This document shows, in pieces, positions 8,765-16,541 of a stretch of 42,020 nucleotides of DNA. The notes under the pieces were generated by a model. The model was given only the letters and a program-made list of their open reading frames with translations. It was not told the origin of the DNA and made no database searches. The translations under genes were made by a program, and so were the position numbers. Every line of letters begins with the position of its first letter. Position 1 is the stretch's first letter. Origin of the DNA: a virus; IMG/VR virus record IMGVR_UViG_3300005613_003622, positions 1 through 42,020 of that record. One strand, 5' to 3'.

Positions 8765-8784
8765 ATTATAATTTGTCAACAAAT
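8765..8784 (-). promoter_or_regulatory. candidate -10 box with flanking operator-like palindrome
   Basis: On the minus strand ATTTGTTGACAAATTATAAT contains a TATAAT hexamer (8765-8770), about 50 nt before the aminotransferase start, just after ATTTGT-TG-ACAAAT, a 6-bp-arm dyad that could bind a dimeric repressor. No good -35 at 16-18 bp spacing is seen, so this is tentative. Confidence 0.3.
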
Positions 8785-8810
8785 ATATAATATTTCAATT
8801 ATCTTTTTCA

Positions 8811-8915
8811 TTAGTGGGGTATTCCATTATAAATTAAATAAAATGCAAATAAATAAATAATAAAAACTAATATTATCCAAAATTTATCTTTTATTTCTTT
8901 CCATATTTTTTTCAT
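8811..8915 (-). CDS. 34-residue single-pass membrane peptide
   Basis: A short frame starts at ATG 8913-8915 behind AAAGGAAT at good spacing and encodes MKKIWKEIKDKFWIILVFII and YLFAFYLIYNGIPH. A basic N-terminus precedes about 18 hydrophobic residues, giving an N-in membrane topology. It lies in the gap between the aminotransferase and oxidoreductase genes. Function unknown; similar tiny hydrophobic peptides are common in phages. Confidence 0.5.
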   Translation of the reverse strand: MKKIWKEIKDKFWIILVFIIYLFAFYLIYNGIPH

Positions 8916-8937
8916 AATATTCCTTTTTATTTAGTTT

Positions 8938-9044
8938 ATTGGTTATCTTATGCAGATATATAGGTCTTTAACCTATGACCAAAACATTATTACTTTCTAT
9001 ATAAATGCATTTATTTATAATTTTATTTTGTTAAGATAACCAAT
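8938..9044. other. structured intergenic element closed by a perfect 13-bp inverted repeat
   Basis: ATTGGTTATCTTA at 8938-8950 is exactly repeated in inverse at 9032-9044. Inside are ATAGGT-CTTTA-ACCTAT, paired arms CAAAA/TTTTG with ATTAT/ATAAT, and a 14-bp palindrome ATAAATGCATTTAT. Together they can fold into a closed multi-branch structure of about 107 nt on either strand. It lies directly downstream of the oxidoreductase stop, so it could be a transcript end, a processing signal or a small RNA. Confidence 0.55.
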
Positions 9045-9049
9045 TTTTT

Positions 9050-10069
9050 TTAAATCCCTAATTTTTTAAATACTTCATGAACATTTATAGCATTTCTATC
9101 AGTACATAATAATTTACTTCCTTTATGAATAAAATCAAATGCATTCTTTGTTAATAATGATAAAGAAGATGTTAAGGATGTCTCTTCTGTATATATAGGT
9201 TCTGTAGACATTGAATCATAATTTCCATATGTTAATTCTGGTCTTGCCAGATAAGACATATATCTTTTTCCATGATCTGTAAATACATGTTTAGATTTCT
9301 TAGCATATATAGTTAAATCAAATATATCATAATCTCTCCCATCTACCGGAACTAGAAATACATGAGGACATTGTTCATATGAAAGATAAGCAGCATAAGT
9401 AGGATCTTCTTTGGAAAAATCACAGAAAGAATTATTTTTATTTAATAATTGACCCCCCAAACATTTCCCAAATAAATAATTAAAAAGATCTATTCCATGA
9501 CTAGCATCTCTTTTAAACCCTCTAGTATAAGTTAAAACAGCATTATATATAGGATCTAAATCTCTATTGAATATTTTTCTTTGTAATTTTTGAATAGTAG
9601 GATCAAATCTCCTAGAATAATCAATCATAATAGGAACATTAATTGATTCAAAATTAATACTAATATTCAAAGCTTCTTCATAATTAGTTGTAAAAGGTTT
9701 CTCTACAATCATTAATTGAGGTTTATATGAATTATTTGTTTTTGTATTTAAAATACATTCATTTAATAATTTATAAATTTCCCATAAAACTTCCTCATGA
9801 TATTTAGTATTAACTGCTATAACTATTATTTCTGGAAAAAAATCTGTAATAGCAAATTTTAAATTTGTACAATAAAATCCATTCCATTTTATAGCAGCTT
9901 GTTTTGCTTTATTAATATTTTTGTCATAAAATATTAATTTATTTGTATTAGAATTGTTATAAAAAGCATGAGCTAAAGTTAAAATATTTTTTCCATTTGG
10001 TCTATCATATTTATCTTCCTTTAACCCACCTATACTTCCACATCCTATTATCAGAATATCATTTGACAT
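9050..10069 (-). CDS. Gfo/Idh/MocA-family NAD(P)-dependent oxidoreductase
   Basis: About 339 residues from the chosen start. The N-terminus DILIIGCGSIGG is the dinucleotide-binding turn; IIVIAVNTKYHEEVLWEIY and MIVEKPFTTNYEEALNI give the conserved EKP motif, and IDYSRRFDPT and GIDLFNYLFGKCLGGQ the substrate domain. Members oxidise or reduce sugars and sugar nucleotides. Start ATG 10067-10069 is preferred because AGGGGGAG lies 6 nt upstream; a longer reading from 10111 has no such site and would overlap the gene upstream. Placement between the aminotransferase and cytidylyltransferase suggests a sugar-nucleotide step; the exact substrate is unknown. Confidence 0.82.
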   Translation of the reverse strand: MSNDILIIGCGSIGGLKEDKYDRPNGKNILTLAHAFYNNSNTNKLIFYDKNINKAKQAAIKWNGFYCTNLKFAITDFFPEIIVIAVNTKYHEEVLWEIYKLLNECILNTKTNNSYKPQLMIVEKPFTTNYEEALNISINFESINVPIMIDYSRRFDPTIQKLQRKIFNRDLDPIYNAVLTYTRGFKRDASHGIDLFNYLFGKCLGGQLLNKNNSFCDFSKEDPTYAAYLSYEQCPHVFLVPVDGRDYDIFDLTIYAKKSKHVFTDHGKRYMSYLARPELTYGNYDSMSTEPIYTEETSLTSSLSLLTKNAFDFIHKGSKLLCTDRNAINVHEVFKKLGI

Positions 10070-10088
10070 CTTTATTCTCCCCCTTCTC

Positions 10089-10319
10089 TTATGTTGAATT
10101 ACATTCTCCACCCAAAGCCTCTACCAACATATCCACTATCTCTGGCAAATATCTTTCATCCCCCTTATTAGAAAATTCGATTAATTCAGCATCTATATCT
10201 AATTCATCAGGCTCTAAATGACCTTTCCAAACTCCTCCTTCTTGATGGTTATAATAACATATTGTAAAATTACCTGTTTTCATTAATTTAATTATTTCTT
10301 TTCTCTGTAAAGCATCCAT
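10089..10319 (-). CDS. hypothetical small acidic protein
   Basis: 76 residues, acidic, not recognised: FTICYYNHQEGGVWKGHLEP then an acidic run and a helix (YLPEIVDMLVEALGGE). Its ATG overlaps the preceding stop by one base (TAATG), so it is coupled to the gene upstream. Soluble, no membrane or signal segment. Confidence 0.5.
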   Translation of the reverse strand: MDALQRKEIIKLMKTGNFTICYYNHQEGGVWKGHLEPDELDIDAELIEFSNKGDERYLPEIVDMLVEALGGECNST

Positions 10320-10600
10320 TATTTCTTTTTTCCTTTTACATTTAAATCCTCTAAAGAGAATTGTTCTCTAATCATTTCTTTAAAATTATCAATACTTTTT
10401 TTAATACCTTCTAAAGTCGAAATTGGTAAAGTTCTTAAATGAAAATGTAATAACTCTTCGAATAAACAATTCATATTATTATAATAACCTAAAACTAAAA
10501 GTGTTTCTTCTTTTGTTTTTTTATTATATGTTATTTTATTCAGAATATAATTATGTGAATCATTAGTAATTATAAATTTTTTTCCAATTTTTATTTTCAT
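10319..10600 (-). CDS. hypothetical small basic protein
   Basis: 93 residues, lysine-rich, not recognised. N-terminus looks beta-rich (MKIKIGKKFIITNDSHNYIL), C-terminus is helical and ends GKKK. It overlaps the DUF3310 gene by ATGA and the next gene by one base. Confidence 0.5.
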   Translation of the reverse strand: MKIKIGKKFIITNDSHNYILNKITYNKKTKEETLLVLGYYNNMNCLFEELLHFHLRTLPISTLEGIKKSIDNFKEMIREQFSLEDLNVKGKKK

Positions 10601-10902
10601 TTATTATTCCTTTTCTTACTTTTTATTTCTCTATTTATATACCAAATTGCTTTTTTTAAATCTTCTATTTTATCATTCTTTAAATCTGCCCTCCAAATAT
10701 ATTTAATAGCATTTCCTAAACAGAAGCTCATATGTTCTGTAATCTGAATACATTCTATCCCACTAGGATGATTATTGTAATGTTTAGGGTGATTCACATT
10801 GTCATATATAATTTTTCCAGTATTAAAATCCAAATAATCTGGTATTAGTTTACCATTCCCATCTTTTGTTGGCCGATTTAAATTATTTTTTATTTTTTCC
10901 AT
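10597..10902 (-). CDS. DUF3310-family protein (phage nucleotide kinase-like annotation)
   Basis: 101 residues carrying the DUF3310 signature: VNHPKHYNNHPSGIECIQIT, LGNAIKYIWRADLKND and IEDLKKAIWYINREI. The family is widespread in tailed phages and often labelled nucleotide kinase after T7 gp1.7, though that activity is not shown for most members. This copy has about 35 extra N-terminal residues before the domain. Confidence 0.85.
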   Translation of the reverse strand: MEKIKNNLNRPTKDGNGKLIPDYLDFNTGKIIYDNVNHPKHYNNHPSGIECIQITEHMSFCLGNAIKYIWRADLKNDKIEDLKKAIWYINREIKSKKRNNK

Positions 10903-11174
10903 TTTTTATCACCCTTTTTAAATTCAAATAAAGTCATTTTCTCTTCATCTTTTTCCATAGGTATAAATTGACAATATACTCCTTTATTAGTAAATGTAAA
11001 ACCAATACCTTTATTAATATCTTTTGAAATACATTTTATAGTATATTCTTGTCCATCTACAAAATTTAATGTATCTGTTTCTATAAAACCTCTTGCCCCA
11101 TCTTTTCTACCTGTCTTATAAAAATAATAACATAAATATGTAATAAATATTAATCGAATAATTATTGAAATCAT
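10890..11174 (-). CDS. membrane-anchored hypothetical protein
   Basis: 94 residues. Residues 2-18 (ISIIIRLIFITYLCYYF) form an N-terminal membrane anchor followed by a positive patch (KTGRKDGARG), then a soluble beta-rich part. AGGAGAAGG lies just before ATG, inside the end of the upstream cytidylyltransferase gene. Not recognised. Confidence 0.55.
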   Translation of the reverse strand: MISIIIRLIFITYLCYYFYKTGRKDGARGFIETDTLNFVDGQEYTIKCISKDINKGIGFTFTNKGVYCQFIPMEKDEEKMTLFEFKKGDKKWKK

Positions 11175-11951
11175 TTATCCTTCTCCTGCTATTTTAGCTT
11201 TGATATTTGAATTAATTTTTTGTAAATTAGGATTTACTCTTATAAATTGAATAACATCTTTTATAGAAAAATTATTAAAGTTTTTAAATTCTTCAAAAAT
11301 AATTTGTAATAATTCATAATCCTCCTTAGTATCTAGTGTGATTCTCATTTCTGGATAATTAAATATTTTTGGAGCAGGATAATTACCTATTTTATAATCA
11401 TTTGGAAATTGCAAAATATTCCATCCTGTATGTTGTTTATGTTTTTCATTAGTTATTTTATGATAAACACTAGATAAAGCATCCAATGTATATACTTGTA
11501 TATCACATCCATCCGGCCATGTTCTTTTTACTATATTTGAATAATAATCTAAATTATTATCAACTAATTTTTCTATAAATAAATCTATGTAATAAGAATC
11601 AACTAAAGGACAATCTGCTGTAATATCTATAATGATATCTGGAAGATTTTTATCTATTTTTATTGTATATGCAGCATTTAATACTCTAAATATTACATCA
11701 TTCATACTTCCTTGAAAAATAAGAGCATAATCTTTCCATATTCGCTGTCTCCAATTCATAATAATATCTTTATTTTGTAGTGTCTTTGGAATAGCAATGA
11801 CTGTTTTATCTACATATTTTGAATTAGAAATTCTTTCAATTATCCATTGAAGTACAGGTTTTCCAGCTAAATCTAATAAAACTTTTCCAGGTAATCTAGT
11901 ACTTTCCATACGAGCTTGAACAATTACCAAAATACGTTTCTTTTTATACAT
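11175..11951 (-). CDS. SpsF/acylneuraminate-type cytidylyltransferase
   Basis: 258 residues. The N-terminus IVQARMESTRLPGKVLLDLA and GKPVLQWIIERI is the nucleotidyltransferase signature of the SpsF/CMP-sugar synthase group; DIIIDITADCPLVDSYYID carries the metal-binding acidic residues, and MRITLDTKEDYELLQIIFEE the C-terminal block. The family activates sugars, including nonulosonates, with CTP. With the NeuB-type synthase it would complete a route to an activated nine-carbon sugar. AAGGAAAT precedes ATG. It is the first gene after the inverted repeat at 11971-12140. Confidence 0.85.
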   Translation of the reverse strand: MYKKKRILVIVQARMESTRLPGKVLLDLAGKPVLQWIIERISNSKYVDKTVIAIPKTLQNKDIIMNWRQRIWKDYALIFQGSMNDVIFRVLNAAYTIKIDKNLPDIIIDITADCPLVDSYYIDLFIEKLVDNNLDYYSNIVKRTWPDGCDIQVYTLDALSSVYHKITNEKHKQHTGWNILQFPNDYKIGNYPAPKIFNYPEMRITLDTKEDYELLQIIFEEFKNFNNFSIKDVIQFIRVNPNLQKINSNIKAKIAGEG

Positions 11952-11970
11952 ATATTAATTTCCTTCTTTC

Positions 11971-12140
11971 TAACATTATAATATTCAATTTAAAGCATGT
12001 GACAAATCGCTGACAGCAATGAAATTATATTTCATGTATAAATGGGTTATATTACACTTCATGATCGTCAGCATCCTTATTTTAGAAGTTTTTTATTTTT
12101 TAGATATAATTATTAATATTTTCAATGATTTATGTTAGTT
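11971..12140 (-). repeat. 170-bp inverted repeat, left copy
   Basis: The minus strand of this block matches the plus strand of 40361-40530 at about 155 of 170 positions without gaps. Shared landmarks are AACTAACATAAA, AATATTAATAATTATATCTA, AAAAAATAAAAAAC, ATAAGGATGCTGAC, AATATAACCCATTTATACAT, and GTCACATGCTTTAAATTG. A palindromic core (GCTGAC...GTCAGC, about 64 bp) lies in the middle. Here it sits between the rad50 C-half stop and the cytidylyltransferase start. Confidence 0.92.
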
Positions 12141-12145
12141 TTTTT

Positions 12146-12748
12146 TTATTCTACAATACTTATTTCATTTTTTTTCTCTACTTTATATATTTTATCCGCT
12201 GCTTCCATTAATCTTTCATTATGTGTAATCATTATAATTTGAATATTATTGTTAACCGCTAAATCTTGTAATAATTGACAAACTAATGTTTGTACTTTAA
12301 TATCTATTGAAGGGAAAGGTTCATCTAATAATAATATATTTCTTAACTTTGGTTTTTTTAATTTATAAATAACTAATCTTAATGCTAAAGTAGCTATGTC
12401 AACTGGACCATATCCTGTTCTTTTTCCTGGTTTAAATTCTATACCATTTTTTTCAAATATTAAATCAGCTTCAGTTTTTCCTCTTCTTGGTAAAAATTTA
12501 ACTTTAAAAGTGTAAGGAATTGTATAAACAAAAGATAATGCATTAGAAGGTAATGATGATAAACCAAATTCTAATTTTTGTTGAGTTTGTTTTGCCACAG
12601 TTTGTATTATAAAATCAGATTCTTTAATTATATCATTTTTTTCTATAGAATTAGTAATTTCTTTTTTTAAATCTTCTATTTGTTGAATTAATTTTGATTT
12701 GTCTTTTTTTAACTGTTCTATAGCATATCTAAAATATTTTAATTCCAT
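12146..12748 (-). CDS. sbcC: Rad50/SbcC (T4 gp46-like) C-terminal ATPase half as a separate protein
   Basis: 200 residues. Residues 5-45 form a short coiled coil; then come the ABC signature region (KRTGYGPVDIATLALRLVIY, 109-128), Walker B ILLLDEPFPSID (138-149) and the switch histidine IIMITHN. This is the C-terminal lobe of a Rad50-type ATPase; the Walker A lobe is encoded separately at 13911-15014, with mre11 and a coiled-coil gene between. The two lobes would have to assemble from separate chains to bind ATP. Length is far below whole SbcC (about 1000) or T4 gp46 (about 560). No frameshift links the pieces: intact genes of other function separate them. Confidence 0.88.
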   Translation of the reverse strand: MELKYFRYAIEQLKKDKSKLIQQIEDLKKEITNSIEKNDIIKESDFIIQTVAKQTQQKLEFGLSSLPSNALSFVYTIPYTFKVKFLPRRGKTEADLIFEKNGIEFKPGKRTGYGPVDIATLALRLVIYKLKKPKLRNILLLDEPFPSIDIKVQTLVCQLLQDLAVNNNIQIIMITHNERLMEAADKIYKVEKKNEISIVE

Positions 12749-12753
12749 AATAA

Positions 12754-13011
12754 TTAATCCTCAAAATATTCTTTAAATATAGAATATTCTTCTAATTCTT
12801 CCATTCCTTTTTCTATTTTATTATCTATAGAAGAAAGATTTTCTTTTAATTGTTTTAATTTATTTTCTATTTCATCTAAATTAGAACATCCTAATAATCT
12901 TTTACGCTGGTCATTTAAGCTATTTATTTCTCCTTTTAAAATATTTTCTTGTTTTTCTGCTTCATCTATTTTATTCTTTAATTCCATTAAAATTTTAAGA
13001 TTTTTTTTCAT
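12754..13011 (-). CDS. small coiled-coil protein within the rad50/mre11 cluster
   Basis: About 85 residues, almost wholly heptad-like (ILMELKNKIDEAEKQENILK ... LKENLSSIDNKIEKGMEELE). ATG at 13009-13011 is preferred because AAGGA lies upstream; a TTG at 13029 is the alternative. A single cysteine (GCSN) lies mid-chain, but there is no CxxC. It may supply the descending coiled-coil arm of the split Rad50, between the hook half and the C-terminal ATPase half. It overlaps the mre11 end. Confidence 0.6.
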   Translation of the reverse strand: MKKNLKILMELKNKIDEAEKQENILKGEINSLNDQRKRLLGCSNLDEIENKLKQLKENLSSIDNKIEKGMEELEEYSIFKEYFED

Positions 13012-13942
13012 TGCAAAATCCTTTGTCAATAAAATCTATTATTTCTTCTCTTGTATTATTTCTATTATAATAAAATTGTAAATTTTTTTTAAATAATAAT
13101 TCTATATCTTCACTTATTATATCTTCTTCAGTTTTTAATTCTTCAGAAAAAGAATTTATTTTAATTATTTCTTTTTCTATAGTATTTTCTTCAATAGGTA
13201 AATAAATTGGTTCTATAGAATTATTTTCATCATACCATAAAAATACAGCTGGTTTATAATCAATTTGTGTAATTCTTGATCTCATCATAGATCCCGGATT
13301 AACTACCAGACTATTTTTATTAACAAAATTAAAACTTAAATGATTATGTCCTGTAACTATTAAATCAAATTGAGGAGCTAATCTACGAACAGCATTTATT
13401 TTAACAGCATCTTTTGACATCCATTCAGAATATTTTGTATATACATACATATGAGCAACAGCTATTTTTAAACCATTACAATCTTTATACTTTTCTGGAA
13501 TTTCTAATGTAGCTTTCTTATTAAATACAGATCCATAATGAAATCCAAATACAAGATGATAATTATATCTCTTACTAGTACTAGGAATTGGTACTGGATT
13601 TTTATATCCATCTTTTAATAAAGTTATAGATTCTGCTGCTTCTAATACAGATAAACTAGATCTATCCAATTTATCAGTATTATGGTCTGGTATTTCATGA
13701 TTTCCCGGAACTGTAATAATAGAATTATTTATATTACGAATTAACCATCCTTCTAAAAATGGAGATGATTTCCAAGTATTAAAAAAGTCTCCAGCATCTA
13801 AACAAGGAATTTTATATTTTTTCTGTAAATTATCTATAAATAAATGTTTTCTACATTGAGCTTCCCAATAATCATCAGTTCTGGCTCTAGGTTTATTATC
13901 TCTGTAATGTCTATCTGCTGATAGAATTAATGTTGGTTTCAT
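12995..13942 (-). CDS. sbcD: Mre11/SbcD-like nuclease (T4 gp47-like)
   Basis: 315 residues with the calcineurin-like metallophosphoesterase motifs in order: SADRHYRD (usually DxH; here D-R-H), LDAGDFF, VPGNHEIP, VAHMYVY and VTGHNHLSF. This is the nuclease partner of Rad50 in recombination, end processing and replication restart. It overlaps the Rad50 N-half gene by 32 nt upstream and the coiled-coil gene downstream, so the cluster is translationally coupled. The C-terminal 70 residues, acidic and helical, probably form the Rad50-binding region. Confidence 0.9.
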   Translation of the reverse strand: MKPTLILSADRHYRDNKPRARTDDYWEAQCRKHLFIDNLQKKYKIPCLDAGDFFNTWKSSPFLEGWLIRNINNSIITVPGNHEIPDHNTDKLDRSSLSVLEAAESITLLKDGYKNPVPIPSTSKRYNYHLVFGFHYGSVFNKKATLEIPEKYKDCNGLKIAVAHMYVYTKYSEWMSKDAVKINAVRRLAPQFDLIVTGHNHLSFNFVNKNSLVVNPGSMMRSRITQIDYKPAVFLWYDENNSIEPIYLPIEENTIEKEIIKINSFSEELKTEEDIISEDIELLFKKNLQFYYNRNNTREEIIDFIDKGFCNEKKS

Positions 13943-15014
13943 TTATTTTTGCTCCACATAATATACATTCTTTCCCCATTTTATTTTTATATTCTTTTCC
14001 ATATTTTAATAAGTTATTTTTAATTGATTTTAATATTTCTTTTTTGTATAACAAAAGTTTTTTTGTATTTTCAATTTCATTATATCGTTCTTGAACATTT
14101 TCTTTTTTTAACAATAATTCCGAATATCCATCAGATAATTCTATTAATCTATTAATTTTTTCTTTTGTTTTAAAGAAGTCTTTATACTCATCTAATTTAA
14201 ATAATATATGATTTATTTTTTCTACTAATATATCATATTCTTCTAAAAGTCGTATTCGTTTTTCTTTACTAATTAAAAATTTTTCTAGTTTTTTTATTTT
14301 ATCTTTATGTTTTAAAATTTCTTTATGTTTTTTTAAATCTATTTCTTTATTATGTAAAGAAATATTAATATCATTAATCTGTCTTAGTATATTTCTACCT
14401 TGATTTCTTTTTTTCTCTAAATTTTCTAATTTAATGACTTTTTCTTCTAAAGAATCTATATCATTATATTCTTCTAATTGTAATTCCAATGATTTTAATT
14501 CATGATTCTGATTAGATAAATAATTATTAATTTGTTCTTTTTCTCTTTTTATATAGGATTGAGCAATATCTATATCATCTAAATTAGTTATATTATTCAA
14601 ATATCTTGCTACTTCACCAGAAGTATTAGATAGTAAAAATATAGATGACATTTGTGGTTGTATATTTATATTATCCATATTTAACAATGTTTGAACATCT
14701 TGAGGAACATTTTGTTTAAATGCAGTAAACTTATCATTCCCTATTATATATCTATTCACAGAATCAGATCGTTCTCTAATGATTTTTTTTCCTTCTATCA
14801 ATTCTAATATTACTTTAGTTATTTCATTAGGTTTGATCCAATAAGGTCTATAATCATTATCTAGAGGTCTATTTTTCCAAATCCATTCTATTGCTCTAAA
14901 TAAAGAACTTTTCCCTTGATCATTTTCTCCAAGAATAATATTAACTCCTGGATGAAAATTTAATATAGTATTTTTATGTCCTTCATAATTAATTAATTGT
15001 AAAGATTTAAACAT
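13911..15014 (-). CDS. sbcC: Rad50/SbcC N-terminal ATPase half with terminal zinc hook
   Basis: About 367 residues from ATG 15012-15014 (GAGG site upstream; a TTG four codons earlier is the alternative). FKSLQLINYEGHKNTILNF and the Walker A loop GENDQGKSS (29-37) start the ABC lobe; ITKVILELIEGKKIIRERS follows. From about 165 to 340 it is heptad-rich coiled coil, and 15 residues before the end lies CILC, the CxxC zinc hook. The protein stops just past the hook, exactly half a Rad50. The Walker B half is at 12146-12748. The sequence next to the hook (MGKECILCGAKI) is canonical. Confidence 0.9.
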   Translation of the reverse strand: MFKSLQLINYEGHKNTILNFHPGVNIILGENDQGKSSLFRAIEWIWKNRPLDNDYRPYWIKPNEITKVILELIEGKKIIRERSDSVNRYIIGNDKFTAFKQNVPQDVQTLLNMDNINIQPQMSSIFLLSNTSGEVARYLNNITNLDDIDIAQSYIKREKEQINNYLSNQNHELKSLELQLEEYNDIDSLEEKVIKLENLEKKRNQGRNILRQINDINISLHNKEIDLKKHKEILKHKDKIKKLEKFLISKEKRIRLLEEYDILVEKINHILFKLDEYKDFFKTKEKINRLIELSDGYSELLLKKENVQERYNEIENTKKLLLYKKEILKSIKNNLLKYGKEYKNKMGKECILCGAKINETNINSISR

Positions 15015-15022
15015 TATATGCC

Positions 15023-15223
15023 TCAATAGTTATATAGTTTTTCAAATAAAAATATTGTTATTCCTATCCAACAAAGTATGGGAATTGTTATAATTCCTAT
15101 AATAGTAGAAATTACACACAATAAAGCAATTAAAAATCCTATTAATAAACTAGGAATGAGAGACAATATAGCACATATTATACCTAGAAAAATTTGAGAA
15201 GCTACATCCATTATTCTTTTCAT
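15023..15223 (-). CDS. small two-segment membrane protein
   Basis: 66 residues. Two long hydrophobic stretches, FLGIICAILSLIPSLLIGFL and IALLCVISTIIGIITIPILC plus WIGITIFLF, fill most of the chain, with a basic N-terminus (MKRIMD). It ends at the Rad50 N-half start. Inner-membrane location is likely. Function unknown; a holin-like or superinfection role would be speculation. Confidence 0.55.
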   Translation of the reverse strand: MKRIMDVASQIFLGIICAILSLIPSLLIGFLIALLCVISTIIGIITIPILCWIGITIFLFEKLYNY

Positions 15224-15233
15224 TTTTTATTCC

Positions 15234-15440
15234 TTAATATAAAATTCTACAACACATTATCCCTTTTACATAATAAAGATGTTCGCAATTTTTTCCTTTT
15301 GCTTTCCATAATGAACAATATTCTTCTCTACATTCTCGATCAGTAGAAACTTTTATTTTTTTTCTAAATATTTTATCAAAATTTTCTTTACCCTGTTTAC
15401 TATAAGTTTTCAATCCTGGACAAATTAAATTCTCACTCAT
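15234..15440 (-). CDS. small cysteine-rich protein
   Basis: 68 residues with seven cysteines (LICPG, RECREEYC, GKNCEHLY, IMCCRIL), suggesting a bound metal or Fe-S site. Not recognised as a known family. Its ATGA start overlaps the end of the metallophosphoesterase gene. Confidence 0.5.
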   Translation of the reverse strand: MSENLICPGLKTYSKQGKENFDKIFRKKIKVSTDRECREEYCSLWKAKGKNCEHLYYVKGIMCCRILY

Positions 15441-15964
15441 TTTATTATTCCTTTTCTATTATTTTCTAATTCTTCTTGTATTTGATCTAAAGATACTGGA
15501 AAATAATTCCAAACATCTATTCCAACATTTATTACTTTTTTATAAGATCTAAATAAAGTATGAACATGACCACACAGTAATATCCAATCATTAATAGCAC
15601 AATAAGCAGCAGGATCATGATTTAATACACATCTTCCTATTTCTGGTAAATATAATTCAAAACTAGTATGAACACTTTCAAATCCTATATTTAGATAATC
15701 TATAGGATATAATCTATCATGATTTCCTAGGATTAAATGTTTATGTCCATTCATTTTTTTAACTATATGCTCTAAATAATCTTTATATAAAGAACCTCTC
15801 AAACTTAAATCACCAAGAAAATAAACCATGTCTTCTTTACTAACAACTGAATTATAGTTTTTTATTAGTATAGAATCCATTTTATTTGTATTTTTAAAAG
15901 GTCTATTACAATATTTTATTGCATTTTCATGACCAAAATGCAAATCTGCTGTAAAATAAATCAT
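15437..15964 (-). CDS. calcineurin-like metallophosphoesterase
   Basis: 175 residues with all the metal motifs: FTADLHFGHENAI (DxH), VYFLGDLSLRG (GDxxxRG), LILGNHDRL (GNHD), VLNHDPA and LLCGHVHTLF (GHxH). The form TADxHFGHxNxI with KMNGHKHLILGNHD is that of the small phage/bacterial phosphoesterases of unknown substrate; some act on 2',3'-cyclic phosphates, which would fit an RNA-repair role next to an RNA ligase in the same genome (inference). It overlaps the Ntn-hydrolase gene by one base. Confidence 0.85.
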   Translation of the reverse strand: MIYFTADLHFGHENAIKYCNRPFKNTNKMDSILIKNYNSVVSKEDMVYFLGDLSLRGSLYKDYLEHIVKKMNGHKHLILGNHDRLYPIDYLNIGFESVHTSFELYLPEIGRCVLNHDPAAYCAINDWILLCGHVHTLFRSYKKVINVGIDVWNYFPVSLDQIQEELENNRKGIIK

Positions 15965-16515
15965 TATTTTTCCTCATGTTTTACTTTTGTAATTTGATAA
16001 GTTTTTTTATTTATAATATATTCCACAATTGGTAATGAACAATATATAGATAATTCACAAGCAGTTTCTACTGCTTTATCAACATCTTTTCCTAAATATA
16101 AAGAAGCTAGAGCATAGTCCATTCCTGCTCCTATAGCTTCATAATCTAAAATTTCTTCTACTAAAAATCCTTCTATATGAAATATCTGATTTCCATATAT
16201 AAGAATATAAACATTTTTAATATCAAACTTATCAGTTCGTTGTTTTTTCCATTTTGCAAATTCAGTTATATAATTTAACATTTCTATTTGATTTATTTTT
16301 CTTTTATAATTATCATTAATAGAATGAGTTGAACAATATGATTGAAATAAAGTACTTTCTTCAGTGAATCCACAACTTCCAATAATCATTCTTCCAATTC
16401 TATCTAATTTTGAATGAGAATTTATGCTTTTTGTTTGAGTATATCCTCTTACTGATATAGAATCAGATGCAATATGAATAAAACCTTCTGTTACTTTACA
16501 ACATACTATACTCAT
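15964..16515 (-). CDS. proteasome/HslV-like Ntn-hydrolase
   Basis: 183 residues. The N-terminus MSIVCCKVTEGFIHIASDSI matches the first two strands of HslV/20S beta subunits (T-TIV...G...AADxx). The block RIGRMIIGSCGF, and YEAIGAGMDYALASLYLGKD plus AVETACELSIYCSLPI match the conserved C-terminal half (AIGSGxxYALAA...). HslV uses Thr1 as nucleophile; here, after Met removal, Ser2 would be first. Such proteins occur in several large phages, but their targets are unknown. No HslU-like ATPase is in the window, so it would act alone or with a host unfoldase. Confidence 0.75.
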   Translation of the reverse strand: MSIVCCKVTEGFIHIASDSISVRGYTQTKSINSHSKLDRIGRMIIGSCGFTEESTLFQSYCSTHSINDNYKRKINQIEMLNYITEFAKWKKQRTDKFDIKNVYILIYGNQIFHIEGFLVEEILDYEAIGAGMDYALASLYLGKDVDKAVETACELSIYCSLPIVEYIINKKTYQITKVKHEEK

Positions 16516-16541
16516 AAATTTTCCTTTTTATTATTAAATTG

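Noticed and set aside
11971-12140. Transposon terminal inverted repeats
   Set aside because: No transposase lies between or near the copies, the segment is essential phage replication genes, and no target-site duplication is seen at the outer edges.
12995-15014. Frameshift as the cause of the split Rad50
   Set aside because: The halves are separated by a complete mre11 gene and a coiled-coil gene, each with its own start signals, so no single base change could join them.
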